Shown here: piece by piece, positions 18,521-28,129 of the stretch
How the letters are laid out: each line of letters begins with the position of its first letter
Position numbering within the stretch: position 1 is the stretch's first letter
DNA from: Fusibacter sp963666805
GTDB lineage: Bacteria > Bacillota > Clostridia > Peptostreptococcales > Acidaminobacteraceae
Assembly (NCBI GenBank): GCA_963666805.2
Contig: CAXXWR010000007.1
Coordinates: 620,001 to 684,000, forward strand
DNA length: 64,000 bases
Direction: 5' to 3'
Made by a program: the position numbers and the translations under genes
Notes under the pieces: model-generated
Database searches by the model: none
Seen by the model: the letters and a program-made list of their open reading frames with translations, nothing else
What the model was told of the DNA's origin: nothing

Positions 18521-20284
18521 TTAGTCTACATAATCAAGAGTGATATTTGGAACATTGTAAGTCCAATCGAAGTAAGGTCCTAATTCCATATTATGAACTC
18601 TATCATTTACGCCCCAGATTTCATTTCTGTAAGCAATAAAGATATAAGGAAGTTCTTCGTTAGCAAGTTCTGCCCATTCTTGGTATAAAGCAGCTCTCTT
18701 ATCTTGGTCATATTCTTTAAGACCTTGAGAGAAAATTTCTTCTGCTCTATCATTGTGGAAACCACCTGCATTATATCCGCCTAATACATCTGATGCTGCA
18801 TCAAAGATACCAGTTGGATCTGGATCGATTGATAATGACCAAGCCATATTCCACATTTGGAAATCTTGATTATCAAATACTTTTTCAGCAACTGCATTGA
18901 ATTCCATTAATTCAGCGTCAAGTTCAACACCGATTTCTTTCCAGTTTTCTTTTGCCATTGCGATTAAGTTAAGTGGCCAGTCAACGTCATTGTATGCAGT
19001 CCAAACAAGTGATAACTTAACGCCATCTTTGTCTCTGATACCGTCGCCATCTGAATCAACCCAACCTGCTTCATCTAATAATTCATTAGCTTTCTCAGGA
19101 TTATAAGCATAATCATTTAATTGAGATGCTTCTGGGAATGCCCAAGATACAGGAGAAATTGGTGCATTACATACTGATGCAAAACCTTCCCATTGGTTTT
19201 CAATGAAAACTTCTCTGTTTAAGCCATAAGTTAAAGCTTGTCTTACTCTCTTATCAGAAAGTATAGGATCTCTTAAGTTTAAACCAATGTAGTTGTAACC
19301 ATTACCAACGAATTCTTGAACATCTGCAATACCAGTTGAAGTCATGATATCATAGTTTTCTAAACTTGCTGGTGGGTTAACAAGGTCAACATCACCTGAA
19401 GATAAAGCTGCAGTAGAAGTTTCAGTAGGTTGTAATTTAATAATTACGCCATCAATGTTAGCTCTTCCGCCTCTGTAGTTATCATAAGCTGATAATCTTA
19501 CGTATTCACCAACTTTGAATTCTTCAAATTTCATAATTCCTGAACCTACTGGTTTATTCATAGTTGCTTTGAATTGATCCCAGTTATCATATTTGTAAAC
19601 ATGTTCTGGCATAATACCATAACCGAAGTCCCAAATTTTTTGAACGTTTGGTTCATTAATTGTGAATGCAATTGTGTTATCATCAATTACGTTGATACCT
19701 TCAATTGTATCAGCTTCACCATCTCTGTAAGCTTTAACGCCTTTAATATCAGCAACAACTGATCCTCTAGGTCCATCATAATTTGGATCTGCAATTGTAT
19801 AATAAGTAAACTTAACATCATTTGCAGTAACAGGTGTATCATCTTGGAATTTCATACCTTCTCTTAAGTGGAAAGTATAAGTTAACTTATCATCTGAGAT
19901 ATCCCATGATGATGCCGCTTCTTCAGTAGGATTTCCGTTAGGGTCGTTACCAACCAAACCATCGAAAACCAATGAATTAACCCATGAGTCATATACGTTA
20001 TCTGACATAACTGGATTAAATTTACCATCTAAAGATGTTGTCGCAACTGTTAATACATTTCCTCTTGTTAATGCAGGATTTTGCGATGGATCTAAGTCCG
20101 ACGCTTGGTCGTCTGCTGGTGTATTGTCTGAATTATCACCTGAGTTATCTGAACTACTGTTATCGTCAGTAGCTGGTGCTGATGAATTGTCATCTGTAGC
20201 TGGAGTATCTCCGCCACCGCAACCAGTTAACGCAAGTGAGAATACCATAACAAATACAAGTAATAATACTAGTGATTTTTTCAT
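18521..20284 (-). CDS. oppA: peptide-binding lipoprotein OppA/DppA family
   Basis: Solute-binding protein family 5 (SBP_bac_5) receptor of the peptide importer. The signal peptide ends in lipobox LTGC. A low-complexity linker of about 45 residues rich in D, S, N, T and A follows the lipidated Cys and probably tethers the domain above the cell wall. The start is MKKSLVLLL with AAGGGGG 12 bases upstream; in-frame codons further up overlap the regulator gene. Length 587 aa. It lies 31 bases after the regulator, so the two are probably cotranscribed. Ligand (oligopeptide, dipeptide or other) is not readable. Confidence 0.9.
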   Translation of the reverse strand: MKKSLVLLLVFVMVFSLALTGCGGGDTPATDDNSSAPATDDNSSSDNSGDNSDNTPADDQASDLDPSQNPALTRGNVLTVATTSLDGKFNPVMSDNVYDSWVNSLVFDGLVGNDPNGNPTEEAASSWDISDDKLTYTFHLREGMKFQDDTPVTANDVKFTYYTIADPNYDGPRGSVVADIKGVKAYRDGEADTIEGINVIDDNTIAFTINEPNVQKIWDFGYGIMPEHVYKYDNWDQFKATMNKPVGSGIMKFEEFKVGEYVRLSAYDNYRGGRANIDGVIIKLQPTETSTAALSSGDVDLVNPPASLENYDIMTSTGIADVQEFVGNGYNYIGLNLRDPILSDKRVRQALTYGLNREVFIENQWEGFASVCNAPISPVSWAFPEASQLNDYAYNPEKANELLDEAGWVDSDGDGIRDKDGVKLSLVWTAYNDVDWPLNLIAMAKENWKEIGVELDAELMEFNAVAEKVFDNQDFQMWNMAWSLSIDPDPTGIFDAASDVLGGYNAGGFHNDRAEEIFSQGLKEYDQDKRAALYQEWAELANEELPYIFIAYRNEIWGVNDRVHNMELGPYFDWTYNVPNITLDYVD

Positions 20285-20315
20285 TGTAATCCCCCTTAAA
20301 ATTTGTTTGCAGATA

Positions 20316-20882
20316 TTATTCCGTATCCTTAGGTGGAAGTGGAATAACCATATGTGCTGCAATGTGCCTGTGGGCATTGTCTCGCGGCTCTGTTTTGTCC
20401 GCTAGATAATCATCAACCACTTGGCTTAATTTATTATAAAGTTCCAGTGCCTCGCTATCTGTGAGATAGTAATCTAGTGCATATGAGATTTTTCTCGAAG
20501 GACCATTTGAGAAATTCTCAATGGAATTATAAAATTCCCTAGATACTGTTTCAAAAAAAGCAAGTGAAACTTTATTAATTGAATCGTTGACGTCGTCGTC
20601 TAAAGTAACCGCTGCACTGTCTATTATAATTTTATGTGCCACCGGACAATAATACTTTTCTACAACTCCGAATTTTGTCACTTCTTGTACAAGCTCGATA
20701 ATCCCAACTTTTTCGAGCATCTTAATATGATAATTAACCCTACCATGAGGTTCTTCTAGAACTTCGGCAATTTGTTTAGCGGTTTTAGGTTCATTATCAA
20801 ATGCCTCTAAAACTTTTAGCCTATACTGTTGCGACACTGCCTTAATTTGTTCTAGTTCTTTGAGTATCATAACATCTTTCAT
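20316..20882 (-). CDS. ArsR-like winged-helix regulator
   Basis: Residues about 5-75 form a winged helix: RLKVLEAFDNEPKTAKQIAEVL, then the recognition helix GRVNYHIKMLEKVGII and the wing ending in VVEKYYCPVA. The C-terminal 110 residues are helical, with no known motif. The start is taken at 20882 because longer frames run into the promoter; a Met four residues later is possible. Length about 188 aa. It is 31 bases before oppA, so it likely controls the peptide transporter. Confidence 0.82.
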   Translation of the reverse strand: MKDVMILKELEQIKAVSQQYRLKVLEAFDNEPKTAKQIAEVLEEPHGRVNYHIKMLEKVGIIELVQEVTKFGVVEKYYCPVAHKIIIDSAAVTLDDDVNDSINKVSLAFFETVSREFYNSIENFSNGPSRKISYALDYYLTDSEALELYNKLSQVVDDYLADKTEPRDNAHRHIAAHMVIPLPPKDTE

Positions 20883-20937
20883 TAATTTGATAACCTTTCC
20901 CCAAATTTGCGTATCCCATAGAAATAAATTTATATAT

Positions 20938-20966
20938 ATTATAAACATTATATGGGGTAGCGTCAA
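20938..20966 (-). promoter_or_regulatory. sigma-A promoter of the regulator-oppA unit
   Basis: TTGACG (20961-20966), 17-base spacer, TATAAT (20938-20943) on the minus strand. Its position rules out the more upstream start codons for the regulator. Confidence 0.78.
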
Positions 20967-21000
20967 TTAAAAATTCAACTCGTCAGATTATTTAGACTTT

Positions 21001-22581
21001 CTAAACATCCATGATAATATACGTAATATCATCGTTTAAGCTGTCTTTGAAAGGTTCAATTTTTTCGAAAATTTTATCATTTAACACTTTTGTATTGATT
21101 GTTTTCGATTGTTTCATTTCTTTAACAATGCTCTTCATATCATAAATATTATTCTTTTCTTTGTCAATAAGACCATCTGTATAAAACAAAATCCGGTCCC
21201 CTTTATCTAAGGTGATTTTCGCACTCTTATATTGTGGTTTGAAAAAATCATCCATCTTGCAAATAGGAAAGCCTTCACTTTTCTCGAGTAAAATGGTCTG
21301 ACCACTTTTCTTGGTTAAAATAGGGGCACAGTTCATGCCACCCGAACAATAAGTCAATTCTCTCGTCTTTAAGTTATAGGTTGCATAAAAAATAACAAGA
21401 TGCATTTCATCAGGAATATTAAGCCGATTAAAATGGTCATAAAAATGACTTATAGTCCGCTCCGGTTTAATTTCCCAGAGCCTACTAATACTTTGATCTG
21501 AACTCCTTAAAAAGTTATTAGAGAGCATGGTCATAAGTGCTGCTGAAATGCCATGACCTGCAACATCTAAAAAATAAAGTGCAATATGGTCTTCATCTAT
21601 TCTAAATACATCATAAAAGTCCCCTGATAGACGCTCACAGGGGAAATACCCCGAGTAAAAGGTTACATCTTGATAGGTATAGTGGTTAGACGGTAAAAGC
21701 GACTGTTGAATTTCTTTCGCATACTCGAGTTCATCAATAATGCGCTGATTAACCTCATTGACTTCATAGGTTCTTTTATCAATCACCTTTTTTAAATTTT
21801 TGGAATAGACATTAAATTGAGCCATTAAGTTTTCTTTTTCACGATTGGGAATTTCAAAATTTTGATGATTCAAATCATAAAAAAACAACGTTCCCGCTAA
21901 AACAATTAGTAACATGGACTGAATATAAGCATTCAGCGTCCTTGGATTTAAAACAAGGATAACATTCGCTAAAACAATTGCCATCACTGGAATCATATTA
22001 AGAACTTGATTCTTCTGAATAAGCACTTCAAGTGCCAACATCAAACTCAAAACAACATTAAACATGTTGACAGCAATAACAATACTCGCCGACAAACTTT
22101 CAAGTTTATATAATATATAAATCAAGATCAATTCCAATAAAAAAAGGCCTATTGTCACTACAACTAATCGAATATTTGACATCAGATAATCATCTATTTT
22201 CTTATAATTAATCACTGGAATAAAGAGTGATAAGGTAAAAAAAGTCTTACCTAAATTAAGAAATATAATCATAACAATTTCTATCAATTTAAACCAATAT
22301 GCTAACATTAATATTGCAATAATGCCATTGGTCAAAAAGACCAAACTTCCCCATGTAATCCCTATAAAATTAAGATTAACCTTCGTTTTAGCCCCGTAAA
22401 GAGAAGCCGTTGCTAAAAAAGCATACACAACAATCCCTGCAAAAATAATCATTTCAAAATAAATAGACAAGGCTATATCATCTAAACCTTTAAATAAAAA
22501 AACTTGGTTGATGATCAGTATTACAATAAAAAAGACAGTGATTTTTATTAAATTAGGCTCGGTCAATTTACTTTTAGTCAT
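21001..22581 (-). CDS. membrane-anchored PP2C-type serine phosphatase (SpoIIE/RsbU domain)
   Basis: Residues about 10-240 hold seven or eight hydrophobic helices with no recognised sensor signature. A short coiled coil (about 245-290) follows, and then a SpoIIE/PPM phosphatase domain. Metal-binding motifs are visible in LSGDFYDVF and ALYFLDVAGHGISAAL, with the acidic NDDITYIIM near the end. Such proteins usually dephosphorylate anti-sigma-factor antagonists. No antagonist or anti-sigma gene is nearby. GGGGGGAG precedes the ATG. It is the last gene of the run that starts at 27.4 kb. Confidence 0.87.
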   Translation of the reverse strand: MTKSKLTEPNLIKITVFFIVILIINQVFLFKGLDDIALSIYFEMIIFAGIVVYAFLATASLYGAKTKVNLNFIGITWGSLVFLTNGIIAILMLAYWFKLIEIVMIIFLNLGKTFFTLSLFIPVINYKKIDDYLMSNIRLVVVTIGLFLLELILIYILYKLESLSASIVIAVNMFNVVLSLMLALEVLIQKNQVLNMIPVMAIVLANVILVLNPRTLNAYIQSMLLIVLAGTLFFYDLNHQNFEIPNREKENLMAQFNVYSKNLKKVIDKRTYEVNEVNQRIIDELEYAKEIQQSLLPSNHYTYQDVTFYSGYFPCERLSGDFYDVFRIDEDHIALYFLDVAGHGISAALMTMLSNNFLRSSDQSISRLWEIKPERTISHFYDHFNRLNIPDEMHLVIFYATYNLKTRELTYCSGGMNCAPILTKKSGQTILLEKSEGFPICKMDDFFKPQYKSAKITLDKGDRILFYTDGLIDKEKNNIYDMKSIVKEMKQSKTINTKVLNDKIFEKIEPFKDSLNDDITYIIMDV

Positions 22582-22636
22582 ACTCCCCCCCGAAAAATGC
22601 TAACCCCAGATTTATACTTATGAATAAAAGTTTTTT

Positions 22637-24283
22637 CTATACGTCAAATGCACTGCCACCAATAAACTCTTTGAGAATCGAAACATAAGGCACTAAATTA
22701 TCGTCTTCAATCGATTCAAAATAACTTAAAAATTTTAATAACAAAAGGGCTTCTCCATAAGCCGGATTATCTTGCCCAATTGCTTCAAGTAAAGGTTCAG
22801 CATGTTTCTTGAGTACTGCTAATTCATAAGGCAAAGCCGTATTAAAAATTGCATCTGCTTCTTCTTGGAATGGGAATATATTTTTTTCTTCTCCCCTTCT
22901 CACAGAATGCCACATGCCTATTGTTTTTACAGCAGAATGACCTCTAAATTGATTATCTCTTACAATCCTTCTTATAAGTCTCGACTGGGTTGTTGGTATC
23001 CGATTGTGTTCATCAATATTGAGTTGTGTCAATGCGCTCACATAAATTTTAAATTTGTCTTTCTTAAAAATTTGACTGGTTAATTTCTCATTAAGGCCAT
23101 GAATTCCTTCAATAATAATCGGTTGATCTTCTGTAATTTGGATTGGCTTATTGCGGTATTCTCTTTTGCCTACATGAAAATTAAAGACGGGCAAATCAAC
23201 TGATTCACCATCAAGAAGTTTCATAATGTGTTCATTAAATAAAGCCACATCTACTGCGTCAATTGATTCAAAATCCAAGTCTCCATTTTCATCTCTAGGC
23301 GTCAACGTGCGATCGACAAAATAGTTATCTGTTGAGATTGTAATGGGATGTAAGCCGTTGACCTTGAGTTGAATTCTTAGTCTGTTGGCAAAAGTAGTCT
23401 TTCCAGATGAAGACGGTCCCGCTATCAAAATCACACGTTTCTTCTTTTCTGTAATTTGGTCAGCAATTGCAGCCACTTTCTTTTCATGTAAAGCTTCTGC
23501 AATTTGAATCAATTCTGTATGTTTTTCTGCCTTAATGAGGTCATTAAGATTTCCCACATAACCAATATCCATAATATTGCCCCAGCGTTCAGACTCTCTA
23601 AATATTTCTGCAATTTTAGGTGACTCTTCAAATGCTGGTACTTGAAAAGGAGAATACTTCGTCGGATGCATTAAAATAACACCCTCATCATATTTAATCA
23701 TTTTAAATTCATGAATATAACGTGTGCTAGGCACCATATAGCCATAAAAGTAATTTTTAAGTTCTCCACATTGATAAATATTCACAGTATCGCTTTTTCT
23801 ATAGTTTAAGATATTCACTTTTGAATCCATGCCATAACTCCCAAATATTGCTTGGGCTTCTTCAATTGTTACAACTGACTTTATAAAAGGATCATCGGCT
23901 TTTATAATCTCATTCATTCGATGTTCAATAGCATCATAATCGGCTTGCAATAAGTGTTTATCATAATCAAATTCACAATATAAGCCTTTACTTAATGAGT
24001 GTTCAATACGTACTTTTATTCCTTTAAACAGCTCCATCGCTGCTCTAATCATAATAAAAGATAAACTTCTTTGATAGATTTTTTCACCATCAGACGACGA
24101 CAAATCTACCAATTCTACTTCACAATTCTCTGAAACAGTCTCAGTGAGTTCTTTTAAAACATTGCCACATCTTACTGCTACAACCGTTGGTGAGTGACCT
24201 CTCACTAAATTTTTAACTAACGTTTCATAAGTTGCCCCTTCTTCTACATTCACACTACCATATTTGATTACTTTAACTGTCAT
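22637..24283 (-). CDS. TGS-domain uridine kinase-like protein
   Basis: Clostridial nucleoside kinase family of about 550 aa. The N-terminus is a TGS domain and a ThrRS-like second domain (residues about 1-200, with HSLSKGLYCEFDYD). The C-terminal half is a uridine kinase/phosphoribulokinase P-loop domain with Walker A GPSSSGKTT, STDNYF and EGIHGLNE. The expected reaction is phosphorylation of uridine or cytidine, but the substrate of the fused form is less certain. It starts 16 bases after lepB with GAAGAGGTG before the ATG. Confidence 0.87.
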   Translation of the reverse strand: MTVKVIKYGSVNVEEGATYETLVKNLVRGHSPTVVAVRCGNVLKELTETVSENCEVELVDLSSSDGEKIYQRSLSFIMIRAAMELFKGIKVRIEHSLSKGLYCEFDYDKHLLQADYDAIEHRMNEIIKADDPFIKSVVTIEEAQAIFGSYGMDSKVNILNYRKSDTVNIYQCGELKNYFYGYMVPSTRYIHEFKMIKYDEGVILMHPTKYSPFQVPAFEESPKIAEIFRESERWGNIMDIGYVGNLNDLIKAEKHTELIQIAEALHEKKVAAIADQITEKKKRVILIAGPSSSGKTTFANRLRIQLKVNGLHPITISTDNYFVDRTLTPRDENGDLDFESIDAVDVALFNEHIMKLLDGESVDLPVFNFHVGKREYRNKPIQITEDQPIIIEGIHGLNEKLTSQIFKKDKFKIYVSALTQLNIDEHNRIPTTQSRLIRRIVRDNQFRGHSAVKTIGMWHSVRRGEEKNIFPFQEEADAIFNTALPYELAVLKKHAEPLLEAIGQDNPAYGEALLLLKFLSYFESIEDDNLVPYVSILKEFIGGSAFDV

Positions 24284-24299
24284 TCCTTCACCTCTTCAC

Positions 24300-24794
24300 T
24301 TAATTGATGTGTATCATATAAGCCCGGCCAATTAACTTATCTAATGTAACTGGTCCAATACTTTTATCTCTTGAATCTCTTGAAATCATCCGATTATCCC
24401 CCAAAAGAAATAGTTGATGCTTCCCCAATACAATATTGATGTCTCCCGGCGTCCGTTCTGATGCTATATAGGATTCCTCTAGCACTTCCCCATTGAGAAT
24501 GACTTGTCCATTCTGAATGAGAACATGGTCGCCAGGTGTAGCAATAACGCGCTTAATAATGAGTTTAGGATACCCGTTTTCATTGACCTCTGATAATCTT
24601 GCAATGACAATATCCCCTTTATGAATTTGATGACTAACCACAGCTGCACGGTTAATGAGCACAATTTGACCATTATGAAGTGTTGGAAGCATAGACTCCC
24701 CTTCTACGACAAAGGGGTTTAAAAACATCACGACTAGGGCAATCCCTAAGATAATCATCACAATATTAAACACAAAACGATTGCTAACACTCAT
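24300..24794 (-). CDS. lepB: signal peptidase I
   Basis: Removes signal peptides from secreted proteins at the outer face of the membrane. There is one N-terminal membrane helix (residues about 8-26). The catalytic dyad is S34 (GESMLPT) and K81 (LIIKRVIATPGD), and box E LGDNRMISRDSR is present. Length 164 aa is normal for the Gram-positive type. Its gene is between the HEPN-type protein and the uridine kinase-like gene. Confidence 0.93.
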   Translation of the reverse strand: MSVSNRFVFNIVMIILGIALVVMFLNPFVVEGESMLPTLHNGQIVLINRAAVVSHQIHKGDIVIARLSEVNENGYPKLIIKRVIATPGDHVLIQNGQVILNGEVLEESYIASERTPGDINIVLGKHQLFLLGDNRMISRDSRDKSIGPVTLDKLIGRAYMIHIN

Positions 24795-24836
24795 TTCATC
24801 ACCTGATTACCATTTATTCAACTAAAGTGCTTATGG

Positions 24837-25607
24837 CTAATCCATCATTGAAAATATCCAATGATTGACTTCAGAATACTTATAAGTGTAAATTTCTACG
24901 CCTAACATCTGTAGGCACGCCTTAAAATCATCCAGAACCTCATAGGGGTTACCATAAACTTCTCTAATCTGTTCTAAATTTACCCCTCTGAATCCATGTC
25001 CAATCAAGGACTCATGCCTTAATTCTATGAGTTGGTTCATTTTTTGTGCATTTAACACTTTAAGCGTCTCATCTACTGCCTTATTCTTAGCTGGATACTT
25101 TTTAAAATAAGTATTAATCCCCCATACTAAGTTGTGATTATAAATTTTATAATGATTTCTGAGTATCTTCAAAATCTCTTTTTTCTGCATAAAACGGATA
25201 TGAAAACTAAACGATTTATTTTTAAGATGTGCCCGAATAAACATATACTTGTAGATTGCTTCTTTAAATCTATAAACACGCCCTAAAAAATCAATATATT
25301 CTTCATTGACAATTTGAAATTTAACATTTTCAAGCAGTTCTGAAAAAAGGGCATCTGGATCACCCTCTATTAACGCATTCACATTTGATTTAATTTTATG
25401 AAAAGTGTCACTTTCTTTTGCTTTACCCGAAAGATGATCTAAACACTTACCCGCTGAAATAAAATCAAAATTAATCGCATTTCTACACATATCTACCATT
25501 TCAATTGCATCATGAGACATTCCTTTTGTATTTTTCATTAATTGAAGTGCGCCACAATAATCATATCTTTCAATCAATTTCTTAGTTACTGCACTTGTAT
25601 CTGACAT
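24837..25607 (-). CDS. lone HEPN-type protein resembling the nuclease part of Csm6-like proteins (256 aa)
   Basis: The sequence is all-helical in look. Near the C-terminus it has ELRHESLIGHGF, matching the HEPN ribonuclease motif R-x(4-6)-H (R197, H204) in the RNxSIxAHG context seen in Csm6/Csx1-like CRISPR effectors. The N-terminal YDYCGAL and the central DFLGRVYRFKEA also resemble those proteins. No CARF (cyclic oligoadenylate sensor) domain is present, and no CRISPR array or cas gene is in the window. It may therefore be a domesticated RNase or regulator, or a dsRNA/tRNA-binding relative; activity is inferred. It lies 22 bases after the pseudouridine synthase and 42 before lepB. Confidence 0.6.
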   Translation of the reverse strand: MSDTSAVTKKLIERYDYCGALQLMKNTKGMSHDAIEMVDMCRNAINFDFISAGKCLDHLSGKAKESDTFHKIKSNVNALIEGDPDALFSELLENVKFQIVNEEYIDFLGRVYRFKEAIYKYMFIRAHLKNKSFSFHIRFMQKKEILKILRNHYKIYNHNLVWGINTYFKKYPAKNKAVDETLKVLNAQKMNQLIELRHESLIGHGFRGVNLEQIREVYGNPYEVLDDFKACLQMLGVEIYTYKYSEVNHWIFSMMD

Positions 25608-25629
25608 TTTGCCACCTATGATTTGTTTT

Positions 25630-26520
25630 TTAATTTACAAAGTCTTCAATTTCTTTTGAAGTTCTTTCAAATGTTTTGCCATTGACCACAATCTTGTAAG
25701 CATGAAGCAATTGAGTCGTCATACCTTTGCGCTTATGTCCGCCGTATTTAACGTCTCCCACAATGGGATGTCCCAAATAAGCCATCGACACCCTGATCTG
25801 ATGTGACCTTCCTGTTAATAATTCGACTTCTACCAATGAAATCCCTTTATTATATTTTAGCAAACGGTACTTAGTATGGCAAAATTTGCTATTCTTTTTT
25901 TCACTTTGACTTAAAGTCACCTTATTAGTCGCTTCATTTTTAAGCAAATAGCCTTTGATTTCTCCCTTTGGTTCAACTTGACCTTCTACAACACAAAGAT
26001 AATACTTTTCAACATCTCTTTCTCTCATTTTATCATTATAATATTTAAGCGCTTCATAATTTTTGGCAAATAAAATCAAGCCGCTTGTATTTTTATCTAA
26101 ACGATGTACCGGTGCTGGTCTAAAGGTTGACGTACACAAATGTCTCAAATAAAACTGGACGATTGTGGCTAATGTGTTTTTATATTCATCTTTATCTGGA
26201 TGCGTCAACATACCCTTGGGTTTATTGACAACCAAGATGTCATCATCCTCATAAACAATATCCAAGCCGCTTTCATCAGGTTTGACAATTTTAACAGGTT
26301 TAGTCAGACTTTTTAGCGTGTCATCTGCCAAATAAATTTCAAGCTCGTCGCCTTCTTTTAAAAAATAATTCTCATCTTTCATACGTGTACCATTCACTTT
26401 AAACACTTTTTTCCGAATCAATTTATAGATATTGCTGCGTGTTGTATTGTTCAAATACTTGGATAAAAAGCGGTCTAATCGTTGATCTGATTCATTTTTC
26501 ATAATGGTTATCTTCTTCAT
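25630..26520 (-). CDS. RluA-family 23S rRNA/tRNA pseudouridine synthase
   Basis: Residues about 10-75 are an S4 RNA-binding domain. The catalytic domain has HRLDKNTSGLILFAK with the catalytic Asp, and the C-terminal motif GRSHQIRVSMAYLGHPIVGD. The start MKKITIMK (26520) is preferred because GAGGTAGGC lies directly before it; the ATG 21 bases upstream has no site. Length 296 aa. RluD, RluC and YhcT-like members cannot be told apart safely here. Confidence 0.88.
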   Translation of the reverse strand: MKKITIMKNESDQRLDRFLSKYLNNTTRSNIYKLIRKKVFKVNGTRMKDENYFLKEGDELEIYLADDTLKSLTKPVKIVKPDESGLDIVYEDDDILVVNKPKGMLTHPDKDEYKNTLATIVQFYLRHLCTSTFRPAPVHRLDKNTSGLILFAKNYEALKYYNDKMRERDVEKYYLCVVEGQVEPKGEIKGYLLKNEATNKVTLSQSEKKNSKFCHTKYRLLKYNKGISLVEVELLTGRSHQIRVSMAYLGHPIVGDVKYGGHKRKGMTTQLLHAYKIVVNGKTFERTSKEIEDFVN

Positions 26521-26570
26521 GCCTACCTCATATATTCTCATTTTATTTGTCAGCGTCTTCGGGTCAAAGC

Positions 26571-27401
26571 CTAAAAACTCACAGTTAGTATCGCGTAATT
26601 GGCTCTTACTTTATACCCAATCTTTTGGTATAAGTTAATTGCAGACGTATTTTTCTTAAGTACAAATAGAACTGGACTTTTGCCTTGATGGATCAAATGA
26701 TTCGTTAAAAAAGAAGAAATATAAAGTCCTATCCCTTTTTGGCGGTACTGTGGATCGACATAAATGCCACCAATAACTCCCACCTGATCACTTGCCTCTT
26801 CTACAATTCCTTGTGCTATAATCTTATCTTCCCTCTTAATGAGACAATAGTCATCGGTTAAACGCCTTTGATTCCAATCTTTTTGGACATCACTAACCGT
26901 CTGGATATTTCGTCCAAATGCTTGTTCAACCTTAATAAAAAATCTCAAATCGTCAAAGGGCTTTGCTTGTTTTCCAGAAACACAGGTCAGTTCTGAACTA
27001 GCCAACGGCTGAACCTCACAATTTTCAAGTGATTCATAAGTCATAAGATACAATTGATCTTCCGTTAGTGTTTTGACTATTCTACAAATCATTTGATAAA
27101 TGGCGGCAACAGATTGATGATTGCCTTTTATAAATTTAGGCTGATAATGTCTAATCGCTTTAAGTAATCCCATATGATTTAAAACGGTTTGATTACTAAT
27201 ATGCACCATTAAAGATTTTTTATTTGAAAAGAAAAAGAGCCCTAATAATTGGCCTTTTTCCACATGTCCCAAAAATTCACCCTGACATTGATCCTTTTCA
27301 AAATCTTGAAAGGGTTTTAATAAATAAATGGCTTCATCCTTGTATCCTTTAATATACGCTCTCATTAATTCCAAATCAGAGCGTTCTAGTTTTCCAAACA
27401 T
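26571..27401 (-). CDS. GNAT-family N-acetyltransferase
   Basis: The C-terminal half (residues about 150-276) has the acetyl-CoA-binding signature of the GNAT fold: GGIYVDPQYRQKGIGLYISS, then FVLKKNTSAINLYQKIGYKV. The N-terminal half is a degenerate, GNAT-like domain of unknown role. Substrate unknown. AGGAGG precedes the ATG. It is the first gene of the minus-strand run down to the SpoIIE-type phosphatase (27.4 to 21.0 kb). Confidence 0.82.
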   Translation of the reverse strand: MFGKLERSDLELMRAYIKGYKDEAIYLLKPFQDFEKDQCQGEFLGHVEKGQLLGLFFFSNKKSLMVHISNQTVLNHMGLLKAIRHYQPKFIKGNHQSVAAIYQMICRIVKTLTEDQLYLMTYESLENCEVQPLASSELTCVSGKQAKPFDDLRFFIKVEQAFGRNIQTVSDVQKDWNQRRLTDDYCLIKREDKIIAQGIVEEASDQVGVIGGIYVDPQYRQKGIGLYISSFLTNHLIHQGKSPVLFVLKKNTSAINLYQKIGYKVRANYAILTVSF

Positions 27402-27420
27402 TAACTTTCCTCCTAAAAAA

Positions 27421-27449
27421 ATTGTAACACGAAAGTAATCATTTTGAAA
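27421..27449 (-). promoter_or_regulatory. likely promoter of the GNAT-to-phosphatase run
   Basis: TTTCAA (27444-27449), 17-base spacer, TACAAT (27421-27426) on the minus strand, just before the GNAT gene. Confidence 0.5.
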
Positions 27450-27521
27450 TGAAGTTTACTTTATGAAGATGCTTTTTTGTGATATTCTAGTAATTGATAT
27501 AAACGTCTAATGGAGGTGACC

Positions 27522-28100
27522 ATGCTAGAACATATAAAAGACTTCTTATATGATATTAGTGATATTGTGCTTTCACTGGTTATCATTGCCCTTATCTTTT
27601 TTGCAGTTTCTTGGAAAATTTCAGATTCTTTGAGCGTGGATTTCTCACAATCTAATCCCGTACAAGGGGCTGATGTTATTGATAGTGACACCGGTTCACA
27701 AGTCATTGACATCATTCCAGACGGTTCAATCCCACCTAGTGATAACGACCCTCTCGGACTTGATGATGAAGACGATATTAATCCTAGTGATTCTCAACCA
27801 GATGAGACCCATACACCACCGGATGCATCAAACGATAATAATGACAGTGATGCCTCCCCTGCTACAGCCCCTAACACGCCTTCAGGTGAACTTAAGACAT
27901 TCGTCGTTCCTTCGGGTGCTTCTGGCTACAGCATTGGTAAAGACCTCGTCTCACAAGGCTATATAGATGATGAAAACGCTTTCGTCAATCGCTTGGTTGA
28001 ACGCGACCTTGATCGTAAACTGTTTGCTGGAGAATTCAAACTCTCTCCTTCAGATGATTTAGATACCATCATTAATATCCTCACTGGACAAAACCGATAA
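27522..28100 (+). CDS. membrane-anchored MltG/YceG-like protein without the catalytic domain (192 aa)
   Basis: One membrane helix (residues about 15-35), then a linker of about 70 residues rich in D, S, N and P, then a C-terminal 60-residue domain (VVPSGASGYSIGKDLVSQGYI ... GEFKLSPSDDLDTIINIL). That domain resembles the LysM-like N-terminal part of the YceG/MltG family of peptidoglycan lytic transglycosylases. The catalytic transglycosylase domain is absent, so a structural or peptidoglycan-binding role is more likely. GGAGGTG directly precedes the ATG at 27522; an ATG at 27510 contains that site and is rejected. Confidence 0.75.
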   Translation: MLEHIKDFLYDISDIVLSLVIIALIFFAVSWKISDSLSVDFSQSNPVQGADVIDSDTGSQVIDIIPDGSIPPSDNDPLGLDDEDDINPSDSQPDETHTPPDASNDNNDSDASPATAPNTPSGELKTFVVPSGASGYSIGKDLVSQGYIDDENAFVNRLVERDLDRKLFAGEFKLSPSDDLDTIINILTGQNR

Positions 28101-28129
28101 GCGCAAAAGATAAATGAATTAAAAAATAC

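Noticed and set aside
24837..25607. A CRISPR array or cas genes next to the HEPN protein
   Set aside because: I looked for regularly spaced direct repeats of 25-40 bases throughout the window and saw none. The neighbours are all housekeeping genes.
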